Assembly: GCA_016931085.1 (NCBI GenBank)
Contig: JAFGFO010000087.1
Span: forward strand, 1 to 13,667
Length of the DNA: 13,667 bases
Direction of reading: 5' to 3'
From: Thermoflexales bacterium
GTDB lineage: Bacteria; Chloroflexota; Anaerolineae; Fen-1058
Under the pieces are notes generated by a model that saw nothing but the letters and a program-made list of their open reading frames with translations, had not been told where the DNA came from and ran no database searches. Positions 6,506-13,595 of the stretch are shown piece after piece (within the stretch, counting starts at the first letter, position 1; each line of letters opens with the position of its first letter). The translations under genes were made by a program, and so were the position numbers.

Positions 6506-7660
6506 ATGTCAAACATGACTTCCCGGCATTATCGCCAATTGGGCCGCACCGGTCTGGAAGTGAACGAGATATCGTTGGGTACGGAATATTTGATTTACGA
6601 AGCGCCAGAGAACGCGATTGCGGTCTTGCGCGAGGCGGTGGCGCGAGGCGTGAATTATTTCGATGTCTTCTGGCCGCAGCCAGGCTTCCGCGATATGCTC
6701 GGGACGGCTTTCAAGGGCATTCGCGATACAGTATACCTGACGGCGCACCTGGGCGCGGTGATGGACGGTGACCAGTACGGCAAGAGCCGCGATCCGCAGG
6801 TCGCGGAGAAATTCTTTTTCGATTATCTCCGGCGCGTTGGCACCGACTATGTGGATGTGCTGTATCTGCACAACTGCGATACGCAGAAGGACCTCGATAC
6901 TATCATGAAGCCGGGCGGGCTGCTGGAGCAGGCGCGGCGTTATCAAGGTGAGGGAAAGGCGCGGTTTATCGGCTTCAGTGGCCATAACGCCGAGATCGCG
7001 CGCAAGGTGGTGGAGAGCGGCGCGATCGATACGCTCATGTTCCCGGTGAACCTGGCGAGTTTTGCCGCGCCGGGGCAGAGGGAACTGTATAGCGCGTGCG
7101 CGACACGCGGGGTGGGGCTGGTGGTGATGAAACCGTTCGGCGGCGGGAGCCTGCTGCGCGAGAAGAGCACGATCACGGTGGAAGATTTTCAAAGCGGCAG
7201 GACGCAGTTGGCGGGCGCGCCGATGCACTTTGAGCAGCCGGCGATAAAGATCACGGCTACGCACTGCTTGGCATATGCCCTTGACCAGGTGGGCGTCTCG
7301 ACGATCGTGCCGGGATGCAAGAACCTGGACGAGCTGGCGCAGGCGCAGAATTTCTGGAATACTTTTGCGGAAGAGCGCGACTACACGGCGATCCTGCCGG
7401 CGTTTCAGCAGTTTGCCAACGGTGAATGCGTGTACTGCAACCACTGCCTGCCGTGTCCGTCGCACATCGATATCGGCCAGACGATGAGCCTGTTCAATCA
7501 GGCGCAGCAGAATCTGACAGACGAGCTGCGCGCGGCGTACGCGGCACTGGCGGTGAAAGCCTCGGAGTGCATCCAGTGTCGTGACTGCGAGGAGCGCTGC
7601 CCATTTGGAGTCAAGGTGGCGACGCATCTGGAAGAGGCCGTGGCGTTGTTTGGAGTATAG
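6506..7660 (+). CDS. Aldo/keto reductase-family protein with C-terminal ferredoxin domain
   Basis: This 384-residue protein resembles the COG1453-type aldo/keto reductases fused to a ferredoxin-like domain. Residues 7-30 give the usual AKR N-terminus (HYRQLGRTGLEVNEISLGTE). The barrel continues to about 290. In the AKR tetrad, D53 (NYFD) and H122 (LYLH) are retained. The Tyr position falls in FWPQPG, and the Lys position appears as H81 (YLTAHLG), so classical hydride chemistry is doubtful. Two Cys clusters follow, C308-C311-C314-C317 and C355-C358-C361-C365 (ending CPFGV), fitting two [4Fe-4S] clusters and an electron-transfer role. AAGGAG lies 6 nt before the start. It is the first of four closely spaced co-directional genes; the next start is 19 bp downstream. 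The true substrate is unknown. Confidence 0.88.
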   Translation: MSNMTSRHYRQLGRTGLEVNEISLGTEYLIYEAPENAIAVLREAVARGVNYFDVFWPQPGFRDMLGTAFKGIRDTVYLTAHLGAVMDGDQYGKSRDPQVAEKFFFDYLRRVGTDYVDVLYLHNCDTQKDLDTIMKPGGLLEQARRYQGEGKARFIGFSGHNAEIARKVVESGAIDTLMFPVNLASFAAPGQRELYSACATRGVGLVVMKPFGGGSLLREKSTITVEDFQSGRTQLAGAPMHFEQPAIKITATHCLAYALDQVGVSTIVPGCKNLDELAQAQNFWNTFAEERDYTAILPAFQQFANGECVYCNHCLPCPSHIDIGQTMSLFNQAQQNLTDELRAAYAALAVKASECIQCRDCEERCPFGVKVATHLEEAVALFGV

Positions 7661-7679
7661 AGATGCGAAGGAGATGATC

Positions 7680-8633
7680 ATGACATCAAATTGGACGGCT
7701 GAGGATATACCTGACCTGAGCGGCAAAATTGCCATCGTGACCGGAGCCAACAGCGGTATCGGCTACGAAATGGCACGGGCACTGACCCACAAGCAAGCAA
7801 CGGTCATTCTCGCTTGCCGTAACAAGGATAAGGGGGCAGCAGCCGTTCAGCAGATTAATCAAGAGTATCCGGAAGCAAAGGCTGAATTTGTGCAGCTTGA
7901 TTTATCTGACATGGCTTCGGTACGTCGCCTTGCCGGCGAATTCTCCAGCCACTATGACAGGCTAGATATCCTTATCAACAACGCAGGAATCATGAGGCCC
8001 CCGTTCGGGAAGACGGCCGATGGTTTTGAGTTACAGTTCGGCACCAACCACCTTGGACATTTTGCCCTCACCGGTCTCTTGCTTGACCACATCATCCGTA
8101 TCCCCCTGGCTCGCGTTGTTACGGTCAGCAGTTGGGGCCATCATTTTGGCGTAATCGATTTTGATGATCTAAATGCAGAGAAGGGCTACGATCCGGGAAG
8201 GGCTTATGCTCAGAGCAAACTCGCCAACCTCCTCTTTACGTACGAACTGCAAAGGCGGTTGGAAGCCGCTGAAGTTGATGCCATCGCCGTTGCAGCTCAT
8301 CCCGGCTGGACAAAGATGACCCATCTTTCAGTTCATTGGCGGATGGTTCAGATGTTGAGTCCATTCATTGGACAGATGCCGAAGATGGGTGCACTACCAG
8401 CGTTGTATGCTGCTACCGCGCCAGATGTGCGAGGAGGCGACTATTACGGCCCCGGTGGCTGGCGAGGGTTAAGAGGGTATCCCACCAAGGTGCGGTCTAG
8501 TGATAGTTCCTATGATACGGCTGTTGCGGCCAAGCTTTGGACAGTGTCGGAAGAGCTAACCGGCGTGCGCTACCAGTGGTCGGGTGGGAATAAAAACCAA
8601 TGTCAATCCGTGTACAATGATTATATGGAATAG
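7680..8633 (+). CDS. Short-chain dehydrogenase/reductase (retinol dehydrogenase-like)
   Basis: This 317-residue classical SDR is a soluble NAD(P)-dependent alcohol/carbonyl oxidoreductase. The Rossmann motif TGANSGIG is at 21-28, NNAG at 100-103, a conserved Asn at 123 (GTNHLGHF), catalytic Ser in VSSWGH (150-151), and Tyr176-x3-Lys180 in YAQSKLAN. The pattern GTNHLGHF plus YxxSKLAN is typical of the retinol dehydrogenase/protochlorophyllide reductase-like group. ATG at 7680 is chosen because AAGGAG (7668-7673) is 6 nt upstream; the in-frame ATG at 7674 directly abuts the SD. About 19 residues follow the usual ELTGVRY end. It is 19 bp after the ferredoxin-type reductase and 49 bp before the next reductase, consistent with one operon. 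The substrate is not deducible. Confidence 0.92.
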   Translation: MTSNWTAEDIPDLSGKIAIVTGANSGIGYEMARALTHKQATVILACRNKDKGAAAVQQINQEYPEAKAEFVQLDLSDMASVRRLAGEFSSHYDRLDILINNAGIMRPPFGKTADGFELQFGTNHLGHFALTGLLLDHIIRIPLARVVTVSSWGHHFGVIDFDDLNAEKGYDPGRAYAQSKLANLLFTYELQRRLEAAEVDAIAVAAHPGWTKMTHLSVHWRMVQMLSPFIGQMPKMGALPALYAATAPDVRGGDYYGPGGWRGLRGYPTKVRSSDSSYDTAVAAKLWTVSEELTGVRYQWSGGNKNQCQSVYNDYME

Positions 8634-8682
8634 GCCTATGCCCAATCGGTTGGGCGCTTTGATTCTAAAGGAGAGTGACAAG

Positions 8683-9510
8683 ATGATCCGTAGTATACAA
8701 GATTGCAGCCGGTTAAATAACGGCCTTGAAATGCCCTGGTTGGGCTTTGGCGTTTTCAAGGTTGACGATGGCCAGGAGGTGGAAAGTGCGGTCAGGTGTG
8801 CCCTGGAAGTCGGCTATCGCAGTATCGATACAGCCGCCATCTATGGGAATGAACGCGGCGTCGGCAAGGCGATCCGGGAGAGCGGTATCCCGCGCGAGGA
8901 TATTTTTTTGACCACCAAGGTGTGGAATGAAGAGCTGCGCAGGAAGCGAACGCTGGAAGCGTTTGAGGAAAGTCTAAAGCGCTTGGAGACCGAGTATGTG
9001 GATTTGTACCTCATCCATTGGCCCGTCAAGGGGTGTTATCAAGAGGCCTGGAAGGCGATGGGGCAGATCTATCAAAGCGGCCGCGCCAAAGCGATCGGCG
9101 TCAGCAATTTCCTGGTACATCATCTCGAAGATATTTTGCGTGATGGCCTGGTCCCGAGCGTGGACCAGGTGGAGTTTCACCCGTTTCTCGTCCAACCCGA
9201 ACTGTTGAAATTTTGCCAGGCTCACAAGATTCAGTTGGAAGCCTGGAGTCCTTTGATGCAGGGGCGGATTATGACTGAACCAGCCGTTCAAAAAATGGCT
9301 GAAAAATACCGCAAGACCCCGGCGCAGATCGTCCTACGCTGGGATCTGCAGCACGAGGTCGTGACGATTCCCAAATCCACTCACCCCAAGCGCATCGCCG
9401 AGAACGCTCAGGTTTTTGACTTTGAGCTTTCCCAGGCAGACGTGGATGCGTTGGATGCGCTGGATCAAGGCAAGCGTGTTGGGGCGGATCCGGATAACTT
9501 TAATTTTTGA
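8683..9510 (+). CDS. Aldo/keto reductase, AKR5-like (2,5-diketogluconate reductase family)
   Basis: This 275-residue NADPH-dependent carbonyl reductase has the full catalytic tetrad: D49, Y54 (SIDTAAIYGNE), K79 (LTTKVWN) and H112 (LIHWPVKG). The segment IPKSTHPKRIAENAQVFDF near the C-terminus is the typical NADPH-binding region of this family, and VDQVEFHPFLVQ is another family signature. The length is typical. Start 8683 is preferred because AAAGGAG lies 9 nt upstream; an in-frame ATG at 8638 has only a weak SD, and one at 8584 would overlap the dehydrogenase gene. It follows the SDR by 49 bp and precedes the glycosidase by 19 bp. Members reduce sugar ketones, methylglyoxal and other small carbonyls; a sugar-derived substrate is suggested only by the neighbouring glycosidase. 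Confidence 0.93.
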   Translation: MIRSIQDCSRLNNGLEMPWLGFGVFKVDDGQEVESAVRCALEVGYRSIDTAAIYGNERGVGKAIRESGIPREDIFLTTKVWNEELRRKRTLEAFEESLKRLETEYVDLYLIHWPVKGCYQEAWKAMGQIYQSGRAKAIGVSNFLVHHLEDILRDGLVPSVDQVEFHPFLVQPELLKFCQAHKIQLEAWSPLMQGRIMTEPAVQKMAEKYRKTPAQIVLRWDLQHEVVTIPKSTHPKRIAENAQVFDFELSQADVDALDALDQGKRVGADPDNFNF

Positions 9511-9529
9511 GTGTGTACCAAGTCCATTG

Positions 9530-12307
9530 ATGAACATCTCCCCCCTCAAACACACACACGACCTGCGCCTGCCTGCCTGGGGGCCATATACTAAGAAATA
9601 CACCGGCATCTCACACTTGCCCGATCTCGCCAGCGGCCTGCGCTTCGACCTGAGCGTTTTCCCCGGCTACTACCGCCGCCAGGTGATGGTGCCCAACGCC
9701 AAATGGGAATCGGGTTTTCACCCCTGGGACGCCGCCCCTGAGCTGGGTTACGTTTCCTATCGCTACGAAATCGAGTGGAAGGACCGGGTCTACTGCGACG
9801 TGTCTTTCTCTGCAATGGGCCCTGAGGGCGAAGCACATGGCACACGTGCAGACAGCGGGCGCACTTTAGGCGCTTTGCCCTCCGCCCGCCTGGTCCGCAG
9901 CGAGTTTGTCAACAACACCCCCCAGCCGCAAAACCTGGTGCTGCACTACATGGCCTATCTCAACTTCCCGCCCGTGCGCACCTACTCCGACGAAGCCGTG
10001 CGCCCCTGCCGAGCCGTCCTGCCGCCCGGCGCGCTCTGGCTCGACAGCCTCGACTACGACGATTTGCGTTTCGCCATCGGACGCCCGCAAGACACACTCG
10101 TCTACGATGGGATGTGGCGTGCTGAGGAGCGCGGCCACGGCTTTGTCAACGGCACGGGTGTGGCCCAGGGCTTTGGGCGCGACGCCGGCGATTGGGCGCG
10201 TTACACCATGCAGTTGGATGCCCCGGTGGCGGATGCCGTCCTGCTCATCCGCTACCGCGCCAGTGCAGGGCCTGTCAAGTTTGCCTTGAGGGGTGAGGGT
10301 TGGGGTGAGGGCGAAGTGTCGTTCGATGCAGAAGAGTTCGCATTGGCGCGAGTGCCGCTTGGCGACCTGGCCGCGGGCGCTCACACTTTCTCGCTGAGCT
10401 CCCAGGGCGGCTCGGGAATCGAGCTCGACGGCTTTGTCCTCGTCCCCCAACCCCTCGTTTCACAACTTGAATTCACCCCCATCACCTGGCAACCCACCCC
10501 CCACATCACCCCCGGCCCCACGCCCAACAGCCTGATCCTGCAATACGCCGACACGCCCACCTGCTACGGCTTGACCTGGCTGGGCGAGACCCCCTGGGAA
10601 GTGCGCCAGCTTTTCAACGATGAACTGGATCGCTTCTTGCGCTACTATGTCCAGGAGCACGTTCAAAAAATCCTGCGCGGCCCTGGCCTGGGGCATTTCA
10701 CGAATGTCTTTGTGCGGCCCATCGAGGTGCCGCCGGGCCAGAGCCGCGTGCTGTACGGCATGGTCTGCTCGGGCAGCCTGGAGGAAGTGACGCGAGCGCT
10801 GGCCGCTCTCTCGCCGGAACCCGCCGCCCTCGAAGCGATCTACCAACGGGCCAGGGCCAAAACTGCCCGCTTGGCCACCACCGACGCCGGGGAGCGTTAC
10901 CGCTTCAGCCAGGAGCGCATGGCCGCCACCGTGTTGACCAACGTGGTCTATCCCGTGTACACGCGGCGCAGCTTCATCCGCCACTACACACCCGGCAAGT
11001 GGTGGGATTGCCTCTACACCTGGGACTCGGGCTTTGTCGGCCTGGGCCTGCTCGAGCTCGACGTCGAACGCGCCATCGACTGCCTCAACGCCTACACCAC
11101 CCCGCCCGGCGACCCGCAGGCCGCCTTCCTCCATCACGGCAGCATGGTCCCCGTGCAAATTTACACCTTCCAGGAGTTGTGGAACCGCACGCAAGACCGC
11201 CAACTGCTCGAATATTTCTACCCGCGCCTGCGCCAGTATTACCGTTTCTTCGCCGGACGCTCGGGCAGCTCGACCACGCGGCGGATGAAATCCAATTTGC
11301 TCAAAACCTGGGATTACTTTTACAACTCGGGCGGGTGGGACGACTACCCGCCGCAGGTTCACGTCCACCGCAACGCCCTCGAAGCCACCACCACCCCCGT
11401 GATCAGCACATCCTACGGCATCCGCATCGCCAAGATACTCCAGATGGCCGCCCGCGCCCTCGGCCTGCCCGATGACGTGGCCGAATTTCAGACCGATATT
11501 GATACCTGGCACAACGCCCTCGATCAGTATGCCTGGGACGGCGAAGCGGGCTACTTTAGTTACGTCTGCCACGGCCCGGAGGGGGAAGCGCTGGAAATTC
11601 TGCGCCACGCGTCCGGGCAGAATTACAACATGGGCTTCGATGGGGCCAGCCCGCTCGTCGCCGGCATCTGCGACACAGAACAAGAACGCCTGCTCCTCGA
11701 GCGCTTGAGCTCGCCCGAACGCATGTGGACGCCGATTGGCCTGTGCACCGTGGATAAAACCGCCGCCTATTACCGGGTGGATGGCTACTGGAATGGAGCC
11801 GTTTGGTTCCCGCACCAGTGGTTCTGCTGGCGGGCGCTGCTCGATATGGGCCTGCGTTACAACGCCCGCGATTTCGCCGCCCAGATCGCCGCCACCGCCC
11901 TGGAGACGTGGAAAGCCGAGGTGGACGCTTCGTATCACTGCTTCGAGCATTTCATCGTACAATCGGGGCGTGGGGCGGGCTGGCATCAGTTTAGCGGTCT
12001 GTGTACACCCGTTTTGCTCTGGTACGGGGCCTATCATCGCCCCGGCCACCTGACCGCCGGCTTCGACACGTGGATTCGCTCGCAGCAATTCAACGGTCAC
12101 AACCGGCAACTGAGCGCCACACTGGAACATCACGGCCAGGCGGGCGGCGATTTCACCGTCATCGCCGCCATGGATCCCGGCGCGACTTACCATGTCACGT
12201 GGAACGGCCAGCCGGTAAACTATTATGAACGTTACCCGGGTGTGTTGGAGATTACGTTGGATAGCAATCCCAACGGGCAGTTAACGATACTCCCGCTGAT
12301 GCTCTGA
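9530..12307 (+). CDS. GH63-like (alpha/alpha)6-barrel glycoside hydrolase with inserted carbohydrate-binding-like domain
   Basis: The protein has 925 residues. The C-terminal half is an (alpha/alpha)6 barrel of the GH63/trehalase/glucosidase-like type, with signatures YTWDSGFVGLGLLELD, NSGGWDDYPPQ (D604/D605, candidate general acid), GYWNGAVWFPHQW and FEHF (E806, candidate base). The N-terminal part is beta-rich and contains an inserted segment (about 190-308) resembling a CBM6/35-like beta-sandwich: VYDG, GTGVAQGFGRDAGDWARY and a terminal ELDGFVLVP strand. Residues 254-261 (RGEGWGEG) come from a GGGTGAGGG direct pair related to the palindromic repeats. No signal peptide is seen, so a cytoplasmic location is likely. 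ATG 9530 is chosen because the open frame upstream overlaps the reductase gene; no clear SD is present. The coding sequence looks more GC-rich than the upstream reductases. Substrate and linkage are unknown. Confidence 0.85.
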   Translation: MNISPLKHTHDLRLPAWGPYTKKYTGISHLPDLASGLRFDLSVFPGYYRRQVMVPNAKWESGFHPWDAAPELGYVSYRYEIEWKDRVYCDVSFSAMGPEGEAHGTRADSGRTLGALPSARLVRSEFVNNTPQPQNLVLHYMAYLNFPPVRTYSDEAVRPCRAVLPPGALWLDSLDYDDLRFAIGRPQDTLVYDGMWRAEERGHGFVNGTGVAQGFGRDAGDWARYTMQLDAPVADAVLLIRYRASAGPVKFALRGEGWGEGEVSFDAEEFALARVPLGDLAAGAHTFSLSSQGGSGIELDGFVLVPQPLVSQLEFTPITWQPTPHITPGPTPNSLILQYADTPTCYGLTWLGETPWEVRQLFNDELDRFLRYYVQEHVQKILRGPGLGHFTNVFVRPIEVPPGQSRVLYGMVCSGSLEEVTRALAALSPEPAALEAIYQRARAKTARLATTDAGERYRFSQERMAATVLTNVVYPVYTRRSFIRHYTPGKWWDCLYTWDSGFVGLGLLELDVERAIDCLNAYTTPPGDPQAAFLHHGSMVPVQIYTFQELWNRTQDRQLLEYFYPRLRQYYRFFAGRSGSSTTRRMKSNLLKTWDYFYNSGGWDDYPPQVHVHRNALEATTTPVISTSYGIRIAKILQMAARALGLPDDVAEFQTDIDTWHNALDQYAWDGEAGYFSYVCHGPEGEALEILRHASGQNYNMGFDGASPLVAGICDTEQERLLLERLSSPERMWTPIGLCTVDKTAAYYRVDGYWNGAVWFPHQWFCWRALLDMGLRYNARDFAAQIAATALETWKAEVDASYHCFEHFIVQSGRGAGWHQFSGLCTPVLLWYGAYHRPGHLTAGFDTWIRSQQFNGHNRQLSATLEHHGQAGGDFTVIAAMDPGATYHVTWNGQPVNYYERYPGVLEITLDSNPNGQLTILPLML
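10291..10311. repeat. Direct pair of GGGTGAGGG units inside the glycosidase gene (possible repeat remnant)
   Basis: GGGTGAGGG occurs at 10291-10299 and 10303-10311, separated by 3 bp, with no hairpins between. It encodes RGEGWGEG in frame within the carbohydrate-binding-like domain. The unit equals the terminal repeat of copies 1-3, but the element body is absent, so it is either a degenerate remnant or a coincidental low-complexity stretch. Confidence 0.5.
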
Positions 12308-12331
12308 CCCTCGGCCCGGCGCTGGATGATG

Positions 12332-12348
12332 GCAAAGCGTAGCTTTGC
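12332..12348 (+). terminator. Hairpin downstream of the glycosidase gene, possible weak terminator
   Basis: Perfect 7-bp stem GCAAAGC/GCTTTGC with a 3-nt loop, 25 nt after the glycosidase stop. There is no U-tract, so it is not a standard intrinsic terminator; it could be an RNA 3'-end protecting hairpin. Confidence 0.3.
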
Positions 12349-12635
12349 ACGATGCCTCATTGGTTGGGAACCCACCTAAGCGGGTTTGGGTTAGTCACCC
12401 CGACTCACCAACTCGTAGAGCCCCCGCAGATGGTGACTGTCCGGGGTTTTAGGGGGGCTTAGAAACATAGGCTACTGTGCCAGGCCGCTTTGTAGTGCTA
12501 TGCGCTCAATTTCTATCCCGACCGTAGCTACCCCTCACATCAGAAAAGTGATATACTAAAGGCGGGCCAATATCAAGGGCTCAAGGTGCCATATGTTGCG
12601 CTCTACATCTCGATGAATGATGGATTTGTGGGAAT

Positions 12636-12747
12636 GGTTTAGAAACAATACTTTTCAAATAAGCCCGTAGGCTGGCATCCCTATGCCGGCCCGCTGCCGC
12701 ATGGGGATGCGGCAGCTACGTTATTTGAAAGGTATTGGGTTTAGAAA
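12636..12747. mobile_element. MITE-like element with 10-bp flanking direct repeats
   Basis: The element proper is 12646-12737 (92 bp). Its ends, CAATACTTTTCAAATAA (12646-12662) and TTATTTGAAAGGTATTG (12721-12737), are inverted repeats matching at 16 of 17 positions. GGTTTAGAAA directly flanks both sides (12636-12645 and 12738-12747), fitting a 10-bp target-site duplication. Inside, CGTAG/CTACG extends the outer stem, and two hairpins are present: GGCTGGCAT/ATGCCGGCC with loop CCCT (12670-12691, one T-G pair) and GCTGCCGCAT/ATGCGGCAGC with loop GGGG (12693-12716, perfect). It has no coding capacity, so it would depend on a transposase elsewhere. Confidence 0.85.
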
Positions 12748-12753
12748 TATTAT
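12725..12753 (+). promoter_or_regulatory. Predicted promoter of the methyltransferase gene, -35 provided by the MITE
   Basis: TTGAAA (12725-12730) lies within the right terminal repeat of the MITE. After exactly 17 bp follows TATTAT (12748-12753), immediately past the flanking direct repeat. Transcription would start near 12760, giving a leader of about 50 nt to the start at 12812. Confidence 0.65.
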
Positions 12754-12811
12754 TCCTTATGTTGATTCTGAGTGAAGAGTTTATGTTACCACTTGATTCG
12801 GAGGAATGATT

Positions 12812-13531
12812 ATGGAATCGAAAACAGTTGATCCAAAGGCGGTCCAAACTCTGAATCCTTCCCTGTGGGTTCGTTTGATCATGACCTATCTTTTCATACC
12901 ACTGATCCTATTTGTCTGTGGATGGGATTTCGGCTGGTGGCAGGCCTGGGTCTTTTCCCTGCTGATCGTTGCAGCCGGCATCGGGGGGCGCATCTGGGCA
13001 GAAAGGAAGCATCCGGGGCTTCTGGCGGAACGGGCCAGTTCAGAAAAGGGTCTGGGTGTGAAGCCATGGGATAAAGTGCTTGCCCCGCTGATGGCAGTGA
13101 GTATCTCCTTCCCGCTCGTCATCGTGGCAGGACTGGATCACCGCTTTGGGTGGTCACCCGTGTTCCCGACATGGCTCATCATCCTCGGCTTCATCTTGAT
13201 TGCGCTTGGATATACCTTTGCCGTGTGGGCCCTTGCCGAGAACCGCTTCTTCTCCGGTGTGGTGCGTATTCAGACAGATCGCGGGCATGTGGTCTGTGAC
13301 AGCGGCCCATATCGAATCGTGCGGCATCCTGGCTATGCCGGGAATATCCTGCCACTACCGGGTCTTGTGCTGGCCTTGAGTTCGATATGGACCCTCATTC
13401 CGGCAGCGGTGGCGCTGATCATAGTTGTGATCAGAACCGCACTGGAAGATCGGACTCTACAAGAAGAGCTTCCAGGGTATCGTGACTATGCGCGGCGCGT
13501 GCGCTATCGATTGTTTCCTGGGATTTACTGA
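12812..13531 (+). CDS. Isoprenylcysteine carboxyl methyltransferase-like integral membrane protein
   Basis: The 239-residue membrane protein belongs to the ICMT/PEMT-like methyltransferase superfamily. Hydrophobic segments appear at about 20-36, 40-56, 82-102, 113-137 and 180-206. The C-terminal SAM-binding signature is present: GPYRIVRHPGYAGNI (about 167-181) followed by ALEDRTLQEELPGYRDYARRV and the terminal RYRLFPGIY. Bacterial members are S-adenosylmethionine-dependent, usually with unknown substrates (lipids or small thiols are possible); protein prenylcysteine methylation should not be assumed. ATG 12812 is chosen because GGAGG (12800-12804) is 7 nt upstream; the in-frame ATG at 12806 is too close to the SD. 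It appears to be a single-gene unit with its own promoter. Confidence 0.88.
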   Translation: MESKTVDPKAVQTLNPSLWVRLIMTYLFIPLILFVCGWDFGWWQAWVFSLLIVAAGIGGRIWAERKHPGLLAERASSEKGLGVKPWDKVLAPLMAVSISFPLVIVAGLDHRFGWSPVFPTWLIILGFILIALGYTFAVWALAENRFFSGVVRIQTDRGHVVCDSGPYRIVRHPGYAGNILPLPGLVLALSSIWTLIPAAVALIIVVIRTALEDRTLQEELPGYRDYARRVRYRLFPGIY

Positions 13532-13595
13532 ATGTTCTCGCCTTTTACTGTCCATTCGCGTAATCTGAACACACTTTCGCTGTAACTACTCAGGT

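Larger units (their letters stand above)
12308..12811. other. Intergenic region with imperfect hairpins, a MITE-like element and the methyltransferase promoter
   Basis: The 504 bp hold no convincing gene. The left half has a 7-bp perfect hairpin (GCAAAGC-GTA-GCTTTGC, 12332-12348) without a T-tract, AGTCACC (12393-12399) inverted against GGTGACT (12432-12438), and AGCCCCC (12419-12425) inverted against GGGGGCT (12453-12459). None makes a canonical intrinsic terminator, though one may end the upstream transcript. The motif TTAGAAACA appears at 12459-12467 and again at 12639-12647. The right half holds the MITE-like element and the promoter. Confidence 0.6.

Noticed and set aside
6509..7750. 413-codon minus-strand open frame opposite the ferredoxin-type AKR
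   Set aside because: The opposite strand has AKR and double Cys4 motifs plus a strong SD; the antisense translation is Arg/His-rich with no family signature.
10460..12193. 577-codon minus-strand open frame opposite the glycosidase
   Set aside because: Its length is a by-product of high-GC codon use in the sense gene; the sense frame has GH63-like signatures throughout.
12496..12642. Open stretch ending KVPYVALYISMNDGFVGMV before the MITE
   Set aside because: It looks somewhat protein-like but has no plausible start codon with SD, and its stop lies in the direct repeat flanking the MITE; it may be a decayed gene end, but support is insufficient.
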